A model generated the notes under the pieces. That model ran no database searches. It was not told where the DNA came from and saw only the letters and a list, made by a program, of their open reading frames with translations. The position numbers and the translations under genes are program-made. From Coptis chinensis (lineage: Eukaryota; Streptophyta; Magnoliopsida; Ranunculales; Ranunculaceae): a stretch of 64,000 nt of DNA. The stretch spans positions 90,115,501 to 90,179,500 of the forward strand of contig CM027378.1 in assembly GCA_015680905.1 (NCBI GenBank), given 5' to 3'. Below are positions 23,075-34,219 of the stretch, one piece after another; the first letter of the stretch is position 1, and each line of letters starts with the position of its first letter.

Positions 23075-24430
23075 CTAACGATTTCTCGACGCCATATAGT
23101 CAACAAACATTTGTTGTGCCATCTGGTCCCTCATTACATTCCAATCATCATTGCCATAACTAATTTCAGTGATCAACTCATTTGTCTCTGGCCCTAAGAT
23201 TTCCAACTCAATATCAACCTCAGCTAATAAAGGATCATCTGAATCTATGGTCATTATATAATTGTGAACAGCACAACAAGCAAGCACAATCTTCACTTGC
23301 ATCTCAAAACTATAAAATGGATCACATCTTAGTATAAGCCCATCGTTTTTATCAATCCAAATGTCCTTTCGATCACATTGCATAGCGATGAATGCCTATG
23401 ATTGAATAGTTCCTTAAAATTTTGTGGTCTTCTACCTCCCCTCCATTCATTAAGATGGTAGTGAACACCACGATACGGGGCAAGAAATCCAGGGGCATTG
23501 GCATATCCCGCATCCACAAGGTAATAGTTACCTATTTAAAATGACAACACTTCATTAGTCAATCTATTTCTAATCAATATGTATATCGTACTTTAATAAC
23601 AATTGGTAAATAACATACCAATTGGAACAAGGAGTGGATCTTGCCTCCATAATGTAGATTGTAGTACTCTACTATCTGCCGCAGATCCTTCCCAACCAGC
23701 TAAAACGTATGTGAACTTCATGTCCATTGTACATGCACCTAAGACATTTTGTGAAACTTGTTTCTTCCTATTACGATAAGCTCCTTGTTCTGCAAGTGGG
23801 ACTTTTGCAGGGACATAAGTTCCATCTAGTGCTCCCATGCAATCCTAATATCCCGTGTTGAAAAGTTTTAGATGAATAAGAACAAAACTTTTGTTCCCAC
23901 AAACAACACATATTTAAAAATATAAATTTACCTTAAAATATGTAAATCTTGGATTCTCGGCAATTTGTGGATATGGAAGTCCCCCAAGTCGTCTAACAAG
24001 ATACTTATACACACGTATTATTGCATTCAAAACTCGCTTAAAATGACGATGAACAGTTTCCCCAGAACGATTAAAACCAAATTTTACTACTCAATTTCTT
24101 ACATCATGTGCAATGGTATGTAAAAAATATGCAATCTGTTCCTCTAGAGAGACAAACTTTGAATCTTGTATTCCTCCTTTTTCGATGCAAAAAATCACAC
24201 AAACTAAGAAATTGGATTTTATTCATTCGTAACATGTTGCGACAATCGTTATCATTCCTATTAGTCAGCCTATTCATAAACTTCTCTCTTTCAATATCAA
24301 GATTGGATGTAAGAAATTTATCTATATATGTATCGTGGTACCATCCTACAGCACACAACGTTGTAGCCACACATGTAGCTATAACAACATCCATACTCTC
24401 ATCGTCAGTATCGTATGTATGATCTTCCAT
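23075..24430 (-). pseudogene. PIF/Harbinger transposase (DDE_Tnp_4), broken
   Basis: The N-terminal part (24430-about 23930) has the family pattern ending RFTYFK. After an intron, GALDGTYV (about 23830) supplies the first catalytic Asp. The second Asp is in LVDAGYA (about 23510) after another intron, and the Glu is in VIERTFGLIK (about 23345), followed by CCAVHNYI and the stop at 23075. All three catalytic residues are present, but a frameshift near 24170, a TGA near 24090 and a frameshift near 23335 break the frame. The enzyme would cut and paste the element at TWA targets. Confidence 0.85.
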
Positions 24431-25134
24431 CTATATTATAAGCATCAAATTATTCATCAATACATACATGCAAAGAAAATGCATAAAAACATTTACTTAA
24501 TAAGCATTGCAACAAGAAGTTTCATCATCAAAGTGAGGAACCCTTTAATTCTACATGGTCGTGTTTACTGTGACACTTGCAAATGTGGTTTTGAAACCCC
24601 CGTCACTACATACATCGCAAGTATACTATACTTATTTCAGATCTGACTATTATAGATTGATTAAGGCAAAGTATTTGAGTTTAGATCTGCCAACCCTTAA
24701 TCCACACACTGAAACCTATGATACATATTTTTTATTATGGGTCTTGTAGCATCTTATTATAAATGAATATAATTTAGTAGCGACTCATAATACTCGTGTT
24801 TTAATTTATTTGCAGTCGTATAAAATTATAAACACGGATCTTCCTATTGAAGTCTTGCTGAGATCGTTCCAAGCGATATCACTTTTAAACATGAAAATAA
24901 GATTACTGAGCTTTGTAGAATCACTAAATGCCTGATCTTGTCTATAATTATAGTTGCATACACAAATGCATAATATTTACTGCTGGGTACTAAAATACTT
25001 ATTCCGATAAGGCAGACAATCTCGTTGTTGACACACTAAAATACTAAAATGATCTGTAAAAAAGAGAAAATGTTGCAAGTGGGTGGAACGTATATTAAAT
25101 TTTTACAGTACTAAGAGACACCCTGCAGGTGGTT
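24431..25134. other. Non-coding part of the PIF/Harbinger element
   Basis: AT-rich sequence upstream of the transposase start; no further coding recognised. Confidence 0.5.
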
Positions 25135-25410
25135 TACAGTACTGAAGCGGTGACAGACTCAAGTGGAGCATGTGAAGTTTCTGTTGCAGATGACCATGAT
25201 GATTAGCTATTTGAATCAATGCTTATCAACAGCCTTCAGAAAGATTGTGCATCAGCCATGCCTGGACGTGAGAGGGCTCATGTGATTCTTACAAACAACG
25301 AACAATGGGATCAACTCAAACAATCGTTTTGCCAACAACTTGGGATTCATCAAGGATGAGCCTTTGGCGGCATGTGCCCAAGTTCTCAAGTTATACGAGG
25401 GCGACGAGGT
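25135..25410 (+). pseudogene. Host-like coding fragment of unknown gene
   Basis: Plus-strand frame, broken by one stop near 25207 and a frameshift near 25357, reads an acidic stretch followed by LINSLQKDCASAMPGRERAH and VILTNNEQWDQLKQSFCQQL, then an acidic end. Codon-like composition contrasts with the AT-rich surroundings. I do not recognise the gene. It lies inside the PIF/Harbinger element, so it may be a captured fragment. Confidence 0.45.
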
Positions 25411-26357
25411 GTAGAATAAATTGGTTTTGTTCGGCAGCAGTACTTGTTATTGGTGTTGAATATGTTTGGATTCTCAACTTTATTGTTATGAGATTCTAAT
25501 ATTTGTTGTTTTCGTGACTCACAAGTCGCCATTTACATGTCAAGAATTTCAATGAAGTCACTTTTACTTGTTTATTGGTCATGTTCATTTAAGATGATTC
25601 CAGATTAAACTTTATGTTCAAAACAGTAAGTCATTGATACATAATAAAGAGAACTAGAAATTTAATATAAAACATAAAAAGTAGAAAGAAAAAAGATAAG
25701 AATTATAGAACTGTGCAAACAACAACAACAAGAATAATGAGAGATGAGAGATGAGAGATGAGAGATGAAAAACCAACATAAACAAGTGAGAGAGTGCACA
25801 CCTTGGACGAGTTGCAGAGGAAAAATGGACGAGTTTTCGACTAGTGTTGGTAGAGAGATCGAGTGGGATGTACGAGAGGTTTTAAAGAAGTAGAAAATAT
25901 ATCTTACCCGATAATTTTTCACCCAAAGGAATTGTGGAATAATGGAAATCTCAAGTTTACCCCCCACTAGAAACTTCATGATTCCTTTATTTTTTGGTTT
26001 TGGAGTTTCCATTCTAGCGCACAAAAGGTTGCCAAACGAGGTAACTCCTAATTCTTGGAAATATATCATGAATTCTCCCCTCAAATCCAGCATTCCAAAC
26101 ACACCCTTGGGGTATTTCTAATTCCCAATTATAAATTTTGGTTGGGGATATGTCTAAAATACCCTTAAATTTTTAATACACACACAGTCGCACACCGGTG
26201 ATGAGGAAACTATTGCCCAAGCCTAAGCCCAAGGAATGCTTAAACCCAAAACCTCAGCCACTGCCTAAAATGTAAAAACTAGAGTTCCTCCCACGCACTG
26301 TCACTCTCCATTCACTCTGAACTCTCATCAAACGTTTCATCTGCTTAAACCCTAAAC

Positions 26358-29300
26358 ATGGTTTATCTCAAAACCCTTAAACCCCAATTCTTCTACACAC
26401 TTCTCAAAACCCAAAAACCATCACTTTCCACACAACCCCATCCATATATCACCTCAAAACTCCATAAACTCACTTCTGGGACTAATTCGTTCTCACCTTC
26501 TTCACACTTTCAAAGAATATTTTCCACTTCAGCCCAATTAGAAGAACATTCCGAAACTGATGTAGAAACCAAGCCATTGATAAAGGGTACAAAGGGTTTG
26601 GATGTTTTGTTTAAAGAAGCAGTAGGACTAAGTGAAAGAGTAGAAGAAGAAGAAGAATGTGAAGGGGAAGTTTCAAATGGTTTTGTGGATATTAATCAAT
26701 TGAAGAAGAGTTTGAAGAAAATAGAGAGAGAAGTGAGAATGATGAAAGGGTTTTGAAAAATGTAGAGAAAAAGGAGAATGGTTTGAAGAAAGAAGAATCG
26801 AATTTAAAGCGGGAAAGTTGTTGGATACATTGTTTAAGGAGAAGTCTGATTGCGAAAAGAAAGTTGATGTAACTGAGAAAGGTTCTAAAGAAGATGACCT
26901 AAAGCAGTCCATGACTGAGTTATCACCGGAAATGGTTTCGCTTTTGCATTGTTTGCATGAGAAAGGGTACTTAAAAAATGCGAATTTCATGCAGTCGAAT
27001 AAGTTTGATTTGAGCTGTTCCTCGACATATTATTCTCGCACTTTCTTACAGGGTGCAGCTGAAAAGTTTGGAAAGGATCATCAGGAATTATTAGCGAAGT
27101 AAGGAAAATCTTACTTACATTAATCTCATTTCTATTATTGTTTGTGCATAGATAGATTGCGTATACTAAACTATCTACAACATCCACGTTAATAAATTTT
27201 AAGCTCATCCAACTAATAGGAAGAACCTTTGTTTAGTTATTTTTTTGTTTTACTCTATATTGAATACATGATAAAAAGTGGATATAAGGTAGAGTCGCTT
27301 TGCATGAGTAAGGTGTGTATAGACTTTCATCAAATACAGATTGTAACTGTTTTTGGAAATTTGGAGACTAATGTTTGGATTATTGGAAGTTCCCAACTTG
27401 ACAGTTTAGCAAGGAACTCAAAGTGAACATTAAGCTCTTATCAATTCCTTGCCATTTTTAGCTTGAACCTACCAGGCTGAAGTTAGTTGGTGGAGCTGTA
27501 GATATAGCAAATCTAGGCTACTAGCTAGATACCATGATTTGGAAGTAACTACATTGGACTGTATACACTCTGCAGTGGGTAATAAATAATTTAGTCAGAA
27601 TAATATCTTTCTTTTATACCTTACAAATTTGAACACATTCATAATTTGGTTGATCAAGTCTCTTTGCAATTTGATTTCTAATCTTAGTCATAAATGTAGT
27701 TGTTAGGGTAGTCCAAGTATTCCATGTAAATTCTGTATGGAATTTTGCATCAGCGGGAGTGTGTTTGTAGTTTTATTGGAAAATCAATAATCATCGCTCC
27801 AGTTAACAAGCCTACTATAAAGAAAACCACTGTGTTCTTTTCTGTTGGAAATATGTACAGTGACACACTTGTTGATATTGAAAAGAATGCCTTCAACTCA
27901 CGTAAAGCATGCTCAATAGAATTTGCCACCAATTCATTTATGTGGTGGGCTATGATGTGATTCTGCCCCATGAATGTAGCTTTTGAATCAGTATCTTCTC
28001 CATCAAAGCTAGCTTCTCAAATTACATCAAGTGTAAGGTTGGAAGAAAATAAGAACAGGTTTTGACTTGATCAGTTGTGTTGGGATTCACCCATTAAACC
28101 TTTGGTATTGCAATTTTCTTCTTGGCATTGAACATGAATGCCTGGTTGAATGAAATGGAAGAGATGATCTTCATTGGATTAAACTTTAATTGCAACAAAA
28201 GGCAAGGATTTGAAATTATAATAGCGTAACTGTCACGAGATCTCTCTATAGAGAAGATGCAAGATTTCGTGATTTGTAGCCAAACTTATTCCATTGACAA
28301 CAGTGTGCTGCATGCCTCGCATTGTGGGGATAGCCATCCTGTAGGACAGAGAGGATGCTTGTATTCGAGGTAGAATAAGATGAGCGATCTCTTAATGATG
28401 TATTTTTCTCGTTTATATTTAGGAGGAGGCCTCCCCCAGCAGTTACATACAACCTTGCTACCCCTAAATCCCTCCCATCAACGTGAATATAATTTGGACG
28501 ACGTTTGGGGCAACCCCTCCCCAAACGCTTGACCGACTGCGACCCTGAACTGGATAAGCCTTAGGACCTCCTTCCTGTATTGTATTATCTGTTTCTGCGG
28601 AGTTCTTATTTGATTTTGTTATATTTATTTTCTTACACCGAAGCACCTATATCAACTCTCAAGGGGGGAGGGGGGTTTTGTAACAAGGATAACTCTCATA
28701 GTTCATAAGCTCTATCAGTATTTTTGTCCATGGAAAATACCATATAGATATGGCTATTTCAACTTCAAGAAATGTATTCTTTCTATGCACTATTGTTGGT
28801 CCTGTTGACTTGTGATTGGTACGAATGTAACATGTCATTAACTGATCATTGATTAGCATCCAAGACAGTAAAGGGTAACTTTATCACCCTACCAAAATTC
28901 ACAACCAAGAAATTGGGCTAGAGAGTCTCATTTAAAAAAAAAACAACTCTAAAGCCCTATCCATAATTTTTTTGGGTTTTAATACCCCTACATTGTTTTT
29001 ATTCGCCATAAGTGTTTTTTTATAGAAAATCTTTAGAATCTAAGCTTTTGACTTCGAGACCGAAAAGCCACTGTTATTTTTAATATAAATTATTCTCTTT
29101 TTCACCCTTCCAAGATAACTACTTGTAGATAAGATAACTACCGTAATAAAGATTGAATAAGATAACTACTTTTAGATAAGATAACTACTAGAACAAAAAG
29201 AGTAGATTTTGGGTTTGAATAGAATTTAACAAAAAGTACCGTGTATTGCTCCAAAAGTTAAATTTGACACTACCTGTTTTCATCCTAATGTGGGCGTTAT

Positions 29301-30805
29301 AAACTTATACATTTTAAAATGCAGATGCACCATGTTATAAACTTATATATTTTAAAATGCAGATGCACCATGTTATAAACTTATATATTTTAAAATGCAG
29401 ATGCACCACGTTATAAACTTATATATTTTAAAATGCACGATGCAATTCCACGTTATAAACTTATACATTTTAAAATGCATACACACCACGATTTTAAAAT
29501 ACGATACAAAATGCATTTGATTATTTATTTTGTGGGTTTGATTAACTACTATTAAATGAAACGGGTTGGTTTAGAGTTTATTGTTTATAAATTTAGAATA
29601 TAGGGATTAGGGTTTAGTGTCTTAAGGTTTAGGCTTTAGGCTTAGGGTCTAGTTTATAGGGGTTAGGGTTTAGTGTCTTAAGATTTAGGGTTTAGGCTTA
29701 GGGTCTAGTTTATAAAGATTTTGGGTTTAGTGTCTAGTGGTTTGGAGTTTAGACTTAACGACTAGTGTCAAATGCCTCCACAAAATATTGGAGGCATAAT
29801 ATTTTTAGTTTTTTCATTACCGAAAAGCTAGTGTGCTTGTGGTGTACTTTCAACAGATAGCATCTCGGGCCACTCATATAGGCACAAATATCTTGGTGTA
29901 TTGCAAAGAAAGAAGTATTGTCCAAGGGCTCTCATTCCTCACAAGACTCATACACTCTGATGCACCCTAGATGTCCTCTTTTCATTATATGCATTTTTAA
30001 ATGTGAAGGCAGGTAGTTATAAGTGAATTTTTTGTGTGAAATTTAATTTTTTGTTTTGTATCCCACTATGGTACTCGGTAGATAGTCGGTTATGTTTGTT
30101 TCCAAGTGAGGATATTTTCGTCTATTCTTGGTAAAGTTGGATAACAGGTGGTTAGTTCCATATTCAGGTCAAATTGGAGTATTAAATTCTAAACAAATTT
30201 AAGGAGTCTTAGGACTACTAAATATTTATAACTAACTCCTCTAGACTAATTTTCTGAATTCACAACTGATATAAAGCACCTCTCTTCAATCCTAGAATTC
30301 TTGCCAACTTTGACCTGCTGTGTCTTCTTATGTCTTTCTTGGTTTGGCCATGAATAACCATTTTTCTAGCGTTGCAGATTATTGTCAGAGGAGGATGTGA
30401 AAAGGCTTCTACTTTTTGGTTGTCCTTCTGTTACTAAGAAAAGTGCTTTTGCAGCTAAAAGGTTGCGCTCTTATTTTAACATTCGGGAAACTATGGTAAG
30501 TGGTCTCTTACATTGAAATCGTTCACTTTTTTTATATTGATTTTCGTCCATCATTTAGAGAGATTTTATTTTGTCAAAATTGTCATGTGTGCGTTCAGGT
30601 ATGCCGACCTTGCAAATTGAATAACGTATGTGAGTTCGCGAATCATATTGTGGGAAAGAAAGCTGATGAGATGAATGTAGGCGATTTGATGAGAAGTCTC
30701 ACTTCGTACGGGTTTGGGTTGACGCATTCAAACCTGATTGTACCAGATGAAATTAAGGATTCTGTAAGCAATTTGCTCAAGCAGGTGGTCACGCATAGTC
30801 AATGA
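26358..30805 (+). CDS. Organelle-targeted protein related to the OZ/VAR3 family, no zinc fingers; frameshift in exon 1
   Basis: Three exons: 26358-27098, 30378-30495, 30599-30805, with donors GTAAGG and GTAAGT and CAG acceptors; codons join cleanly across both introns. The N-terminus is basic, Ser/Thr-rich and ends in RIFSTSAQ, a typical mitochondrial cleavage context. The C-terminal part carries the block FLQGAAEKFGKDHQE, LLFGCPSVTKKSAFAAKRLR, two CxxC pairs (CRPCKLNNVC) and a final LIVPDEIKDSVSNLLKQVV, which I match from memory to organellar RanBP2-zinc-finger (OZ/VAR3-like) proteins involved in organelle RNA processing. The RanBP2 fingers themselves are absent. A frameshift near 26745-26820 splits exon 1, so it may be a pseudogene or contain an assembly error. 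Confidence 0.6.
29296..29490. repeat. 38-bp tandem repeat, five copies
   Basis: Units start GTTATAAACTTATA and contain ATTTTAAAATGCA; the first three are almost identical and the last two diverge or gain bases. Confidence 0.9.
29585..29760. repeat. Degenerate telomere-like repeats
   Basis: Repeated variants of TTTAGGG/TTAGGGTTTAG interspersed with GTGTCTTAAG and GTCTAGTTTATA, forming an irregular higher-order array inside an intron. Confidence 0.7.
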
Positions 30806-31403
30806 TGTCATTGGTTATATTCTAAAAGATCGGGACTATGCGTACATCATAACACTTGGTCCCGATCTTAAGGTCTGCTTCAGCCCTTGGAATTCTTGTG
30901 GTGGTGTGCACTTCCTCTCTTTCTTCAAGCCGGATTATTTGCACATTTCATTTTCAAGAAAGTTTACTACAAGGACTACCTGTATGGTTGTATCCAGGGA
31001 ATTTTTTCTTGAATCTATGATGTTATGATCTAAGTATGACTTACAATTCTGTCGATAGATATTGATCTAGTGGTGTAATAACAATTCTGTCTTGATTCTT
31101 GAGTCTTGACTTGTCCAGGTGCAATTTTTCGCTTTTGCAATTGTCTACCATAAGCGCGTTACTTGGGCCGACTCATCAGTTCCAAGCTGCGCCGTCCAAA
31201 TCAAATTATAATGTTTTTTGAACTACCTGTCGCAGTTGCACTTCCAAAAAGTCAAAAACTCTATACTAATCAATAAATCACCATGCAAAGTCATATAGAA
31301 TCAAAGAAGGTTATGGTTATGTAAATTCAGTTTTGTACACTTTGGTTCCTGTTCCACTCTAGGCTGTGCTTGTTTGCCTATAAAAATTTCCATATAAACT
31401 TGA
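30806..31403. other. 3' flank of the OZ/VAR3-like gene
   Basis: Probable 3' untranslated sequence and spacer; no gene seen. Confidence 0.5.
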
Positions 31404-31411
31404 GCTAGAAC

Positions 31412-31593
31412 CATAGTTCGTGATTCCGAACAAAACTCCGGAATTCCGCTCGGAATTTCGGTTTTTCAAAAAATCAAAATTTTAAATATAGTGTCGAAAT
31501 AATCGAAATTCCGAATTCTATAGGGTCGAAATTTATTGGATTTCGGTTTTTGGATTTACCGGAATTCCGAGAATTCCGAAATCCCGAACTATG
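31412..31593. mobile_element. hAT-like MITE, family A, copy 1
   Basis: A 182-bp element with inverted ends CATAGTTCG.../...CGAACTATG, flanked by a perfect 8-bp direct repeat GCTAGAAC (31404-31411 and 31594-31601). An 8-bp duplication with short TIRs is the hAT signature. The interior is A/T-rich with repeated TTTCGG and GAATTCC motifs. A second copy lies at 59268. Confidence 0.88.
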
Positions 31594-31772
31594 GCTAGAA
31601 CAGAGATTTTGAACTAAACTGTGTTTTATAGGCACCAAATAAGTGTTCCTACAAGTTCCGGCAGTGTTCGTCACTGAAAAAGGTGATTTAATCAGGCACT
31701 CATCAAATTGCATTGGGCAACTTTCGGCCCAAGCTCGACAACTAAGTCCAATAACAATAGCCCAATACACCC

Positions 31773-32095
31773 TGTATGGGTCGTATACATGACCTAGGAG
31801 GTTAGTGGTGACAATGGGACCGGATGCGGTATAGTAGGGGGAAACAGGTTGCATAGGATCGATCCCAAGATCCCAACCGGCCTGAACTACCGCGAGATGT
31901 GGAGAGAGGGAGAGCGGAATCATAACCGCAAGATAACTGCCGCGATACGTGGAGAGAGATGAGAAAATGGAAGAAAGAAGATCGAGGGACAGGAGTGAGT
32001 GGTGGGAAAAAGAGAGGAGGATATAAAAAAAAAAGGGGGAGAGTGAGAGGAAAAAGAGACTAGTGAGTTTGTAGGTTATAATTTTTGTGTATACA
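31773..32095 (+). repeat. 5' LTR
   Basis: 323 bp, TG...CA ends. A GGATATAAAA-run near 32020 may be its promoter. Followed directly by the primer-binding site. Confidence 0.93.
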
Positions 32096-32098
32096 TTT

Positions 32099-32115
32099 TG
32101 GCGCCGTCTGTGGGG
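32099..32115 (+). other. Primer-binding site
   Basis: TGGCGCCGTCTGTGGGG starts three bases after the 5' LTR, the position and wording expected for tRNA-primed minus-strand synthesis. The tRNA is not assigned with certainty. Confidence 0.85.
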
Positions 32116-32129
32116 AACATAGGAGAAAA

Positions 32130-33560
32130 ATGGCCACTATAGCAAAAAGAAGAGTAGGAAGACCTAAGAAGGGAGCAGTCAGAGAAACTATTGAGGAAGT
32201 AGAGAGTGCTGAGATGGTAGGGGTAGGAGAGGAAGAAGTATCAGATGTGGCGGCGGACGCCACCAGACTTATGCAGGAGGAGATAGTTAGGTTAAGAGAT
32301 GAGAATGATGAGTTGAGAAAGGAGAAGGAGATTACACGGGGTGGAACGGAACAGGGGGATCCCAGGGGCAGTGAAGTGGAAGGGGAGAATGTAGAGTGCC
32401 CGCTACCGGACGTCGAACCAACAGTGGGCATCACTTTAGGGGTAGTTCAGGCTATGATTGAGAAAGATAGGGAAGTGAATCGCGTAGCAGAAAGAGTGAA
32501 CCAGAGCGCGGCACAAAAGGAGGTAGCGAGCCTCAATAAAAATCCGCTGGCAGATTCAATATGGAATTCCGAAGTACCTAAGAGGTTCTCCCAGCCTAGG
32601 TTTGAACGGTATGATGGGAAAGGGGACCCCACTAATCATTTGCACCATTTTCGGCAGCAGATGCCGTTATGGCAAGAGAGTAAGTATGATGGGCTCCACC
32701 AGATGATGTTCCCGCCACCTTAAGGGGAGCCTCGGACCGGTATTACCGGTTGGCTTCATGGAGCATTAAAGGGTTTGAAAGAGTGGAACGCACATTTGTC
32801 GATCACTTCATTCACCGTAAGAGAAGGGTGGTTGACATCGCGCTCTGCTCAACATCAAACAAAGGGCCGCAATCATCATTGAGGGAGTTTTATGCAGATT
32901 CAAGGAGGAGACGGCGAGAGTGGAAAGTCCGATGAACATACGGGCGGTCATAGCCTTCCAAAGATGGTTTAAGATCGGGAACCAGAGTTCATGAGTCGGT
33001 ATCTAAGATTGAAATTACTACGTTGCATGCTCTGTATCCGAAGGTAGAGAAATACATACGATATGAGGATATAATGCGAGAACGACAAAGAAAGGAAACG
33101 AAAGAGGGTCGGGAAGGCAAAGTCAAGGGGAGGTTGAGAGAGATGATCGAAAGGGTAAAGGTAGAATAGAGCGACAGAGAGAGATGATCTTACAGAGGGG
33201 AGAACCGAGGGCCAGAGAGGACATGAGATCAAGGCAGAAGAGAGGTGCGAGAGAGGAAGCCATATTGGGAAATGGAACAGACTCCTCTTAACCGACCATT
33301 AGAGGAGATCTTGTCTCTAATTAAGGAGCACCAATATTATGAGGGGTCGCGGAGTACCCCAAGGGAGATAGAAGGGAAACCATTTTGTGAGTATCATCAA
33401 ATCAGAAACCATGCCACGAACGAATGTTATGCCTTGAAGTGGTTAGTAGAGAGGATGATTGAAAAAGGAATGCTCAGAGAGTTTGTTGCTGAAGTGCGTC
33501 AAGCCGAGAGAGTGCCAGCTCCGGCTAGGATTTTGGGTACGATCAATGTCATATTTAGTG
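32130..33560 (+). pseudogene. gag of the Tat element, frameshifted
   Basis: Begins at ATG 32130 (MATIAKRRVGRPKKG) with an AT-hook-like basic start and a coiled-coil acidic region, then the capsid part (RFERYDGKGDPTNHL near 32600) running to a stop at 32720. It continues in other frames to about 33180 and again from 33245, where a Cys/His motif (CEYHQIRNHATNEC) resembles the nucleocapsid knuckle of Tat gags. At least two frameshifts break it. Confidence 0.82.
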
Positions 33561-34200
33561 GAGAGACTCTGGGGAGGAATGCACATAGGGACAAGGTAAG
33601 AAAGACATCAAGCCTACGACAGGTGAATGAGGTGGTGAGTGTACCGCGGTTAATTAGTGGAGCCGCGACGGCCGACGGAATCATTATGTTCACCCCAAAG
33701 GATTTGGAGCCGATAATTTCGCCGCATGAGGACACCTTGGTGATTACCATAGCAATGGGAAATTATCTAGTTCGGAGGGTGTTGATAGACTGCGGCATTT
33801 CAGTTGATTTGTTGTTTAAAGGGGCCATGGAGGAGATGAGCATCGACAGAAACCAGTTGAAGGTTCCTCAAACCAACTTGTATGGGTTCAATGGCAGTAT
33901 GACAGAGCCCATAGGGGAGGTAAAGCTGCCGGTGACCGCAGGTCCGGCGACGGTATTCACTAGGTTCATGGTGGTGGATTCTGAGTCGCAGTATAACGCA
34001 ATTTTAGGGAGAAAATAGATTCATGAAATGAAAGCCATTCCATCGACATATTACCAACTAATCTGCTTCCCCACGAAGGGGGGAACATATGAAATCAGGG
34101 GGGATCAAGTGGCAGCGCAGAACATCCATCAGATCACGGTGAAGAGATTGGTCCGAGGAACCAAAGGGGAAGGGCCATCTCAGGAACAAGGATTCGCGTA
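33560..34200 (+). pseudogene. Aspartic protease region of the Tat element, broken
   Basis: The frame 33245-34018 ends with a protease-like fold: VLIDCGISVDLLF at the active site, where the usual Asp-Ser/Thr-Gly reads Asp-Cys-Gly, then YGFNG and NAILGRK. A TAG at 34015-34017 replaces what is normally a Trp codon in this motif; the conserved IHEMKAIPSTY follows in frame. Probably inactive. Confidence 0.72.
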
Positions 34201-34219
34201 GCAACTACAGGAAGCGGGA

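Larger units (their letters stand above)
21607..26106 (-). mobile_element. Decayed PIF/Harbinger element
   Basis: Carries both proteins typical of the superfamily on the minus strand: a DDE transposase (24430-23075) and a Myb/SANT-like protein (about 22850-21897). The right end at 26106 reads, inverted, GGGTGTGTTTGG, like the MITE at 20866. The left end is obscured by the adjacent foldback element; subterminal sequence near 21616-21720 matches the family. A host-like coding fragment lies between transposase and right end (about 25135-25410). No target duplication could be confirmed. Confidence 0.7.
27099..30377 (+). other. 3.3-kb first intron of the OZ/VAR3-like gene
   Basis: No convincing coding sequence. 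It contains a 38-bp tandem repeat (29296-29490), repeats of AGATAAGATAACTAC (about 29110-29190) and telomere-like sequence (29585-29760). Two opposed frames near 27745-27971 look like chance or a worn transposon piece. Confidence 0.65.

Noticed and set aside
27745-27971. Opposed frames in the large intron
   Set aside because: Each is the shadow of the other and neither resembles a known family; possibly a worn transposon piece, not enough to annotate.
28246-28646. Minus-strand frames with Gly/Pro-rich peptides
   Set aside because: Composition comes from a GC-rich patch; no start context, motif or splice partner.
32060-32434. 124-codon minus-strand frame in the Tat gag region
   Set aside because: Ser/Pro-rich shadow of the gag frame on the plus strand.
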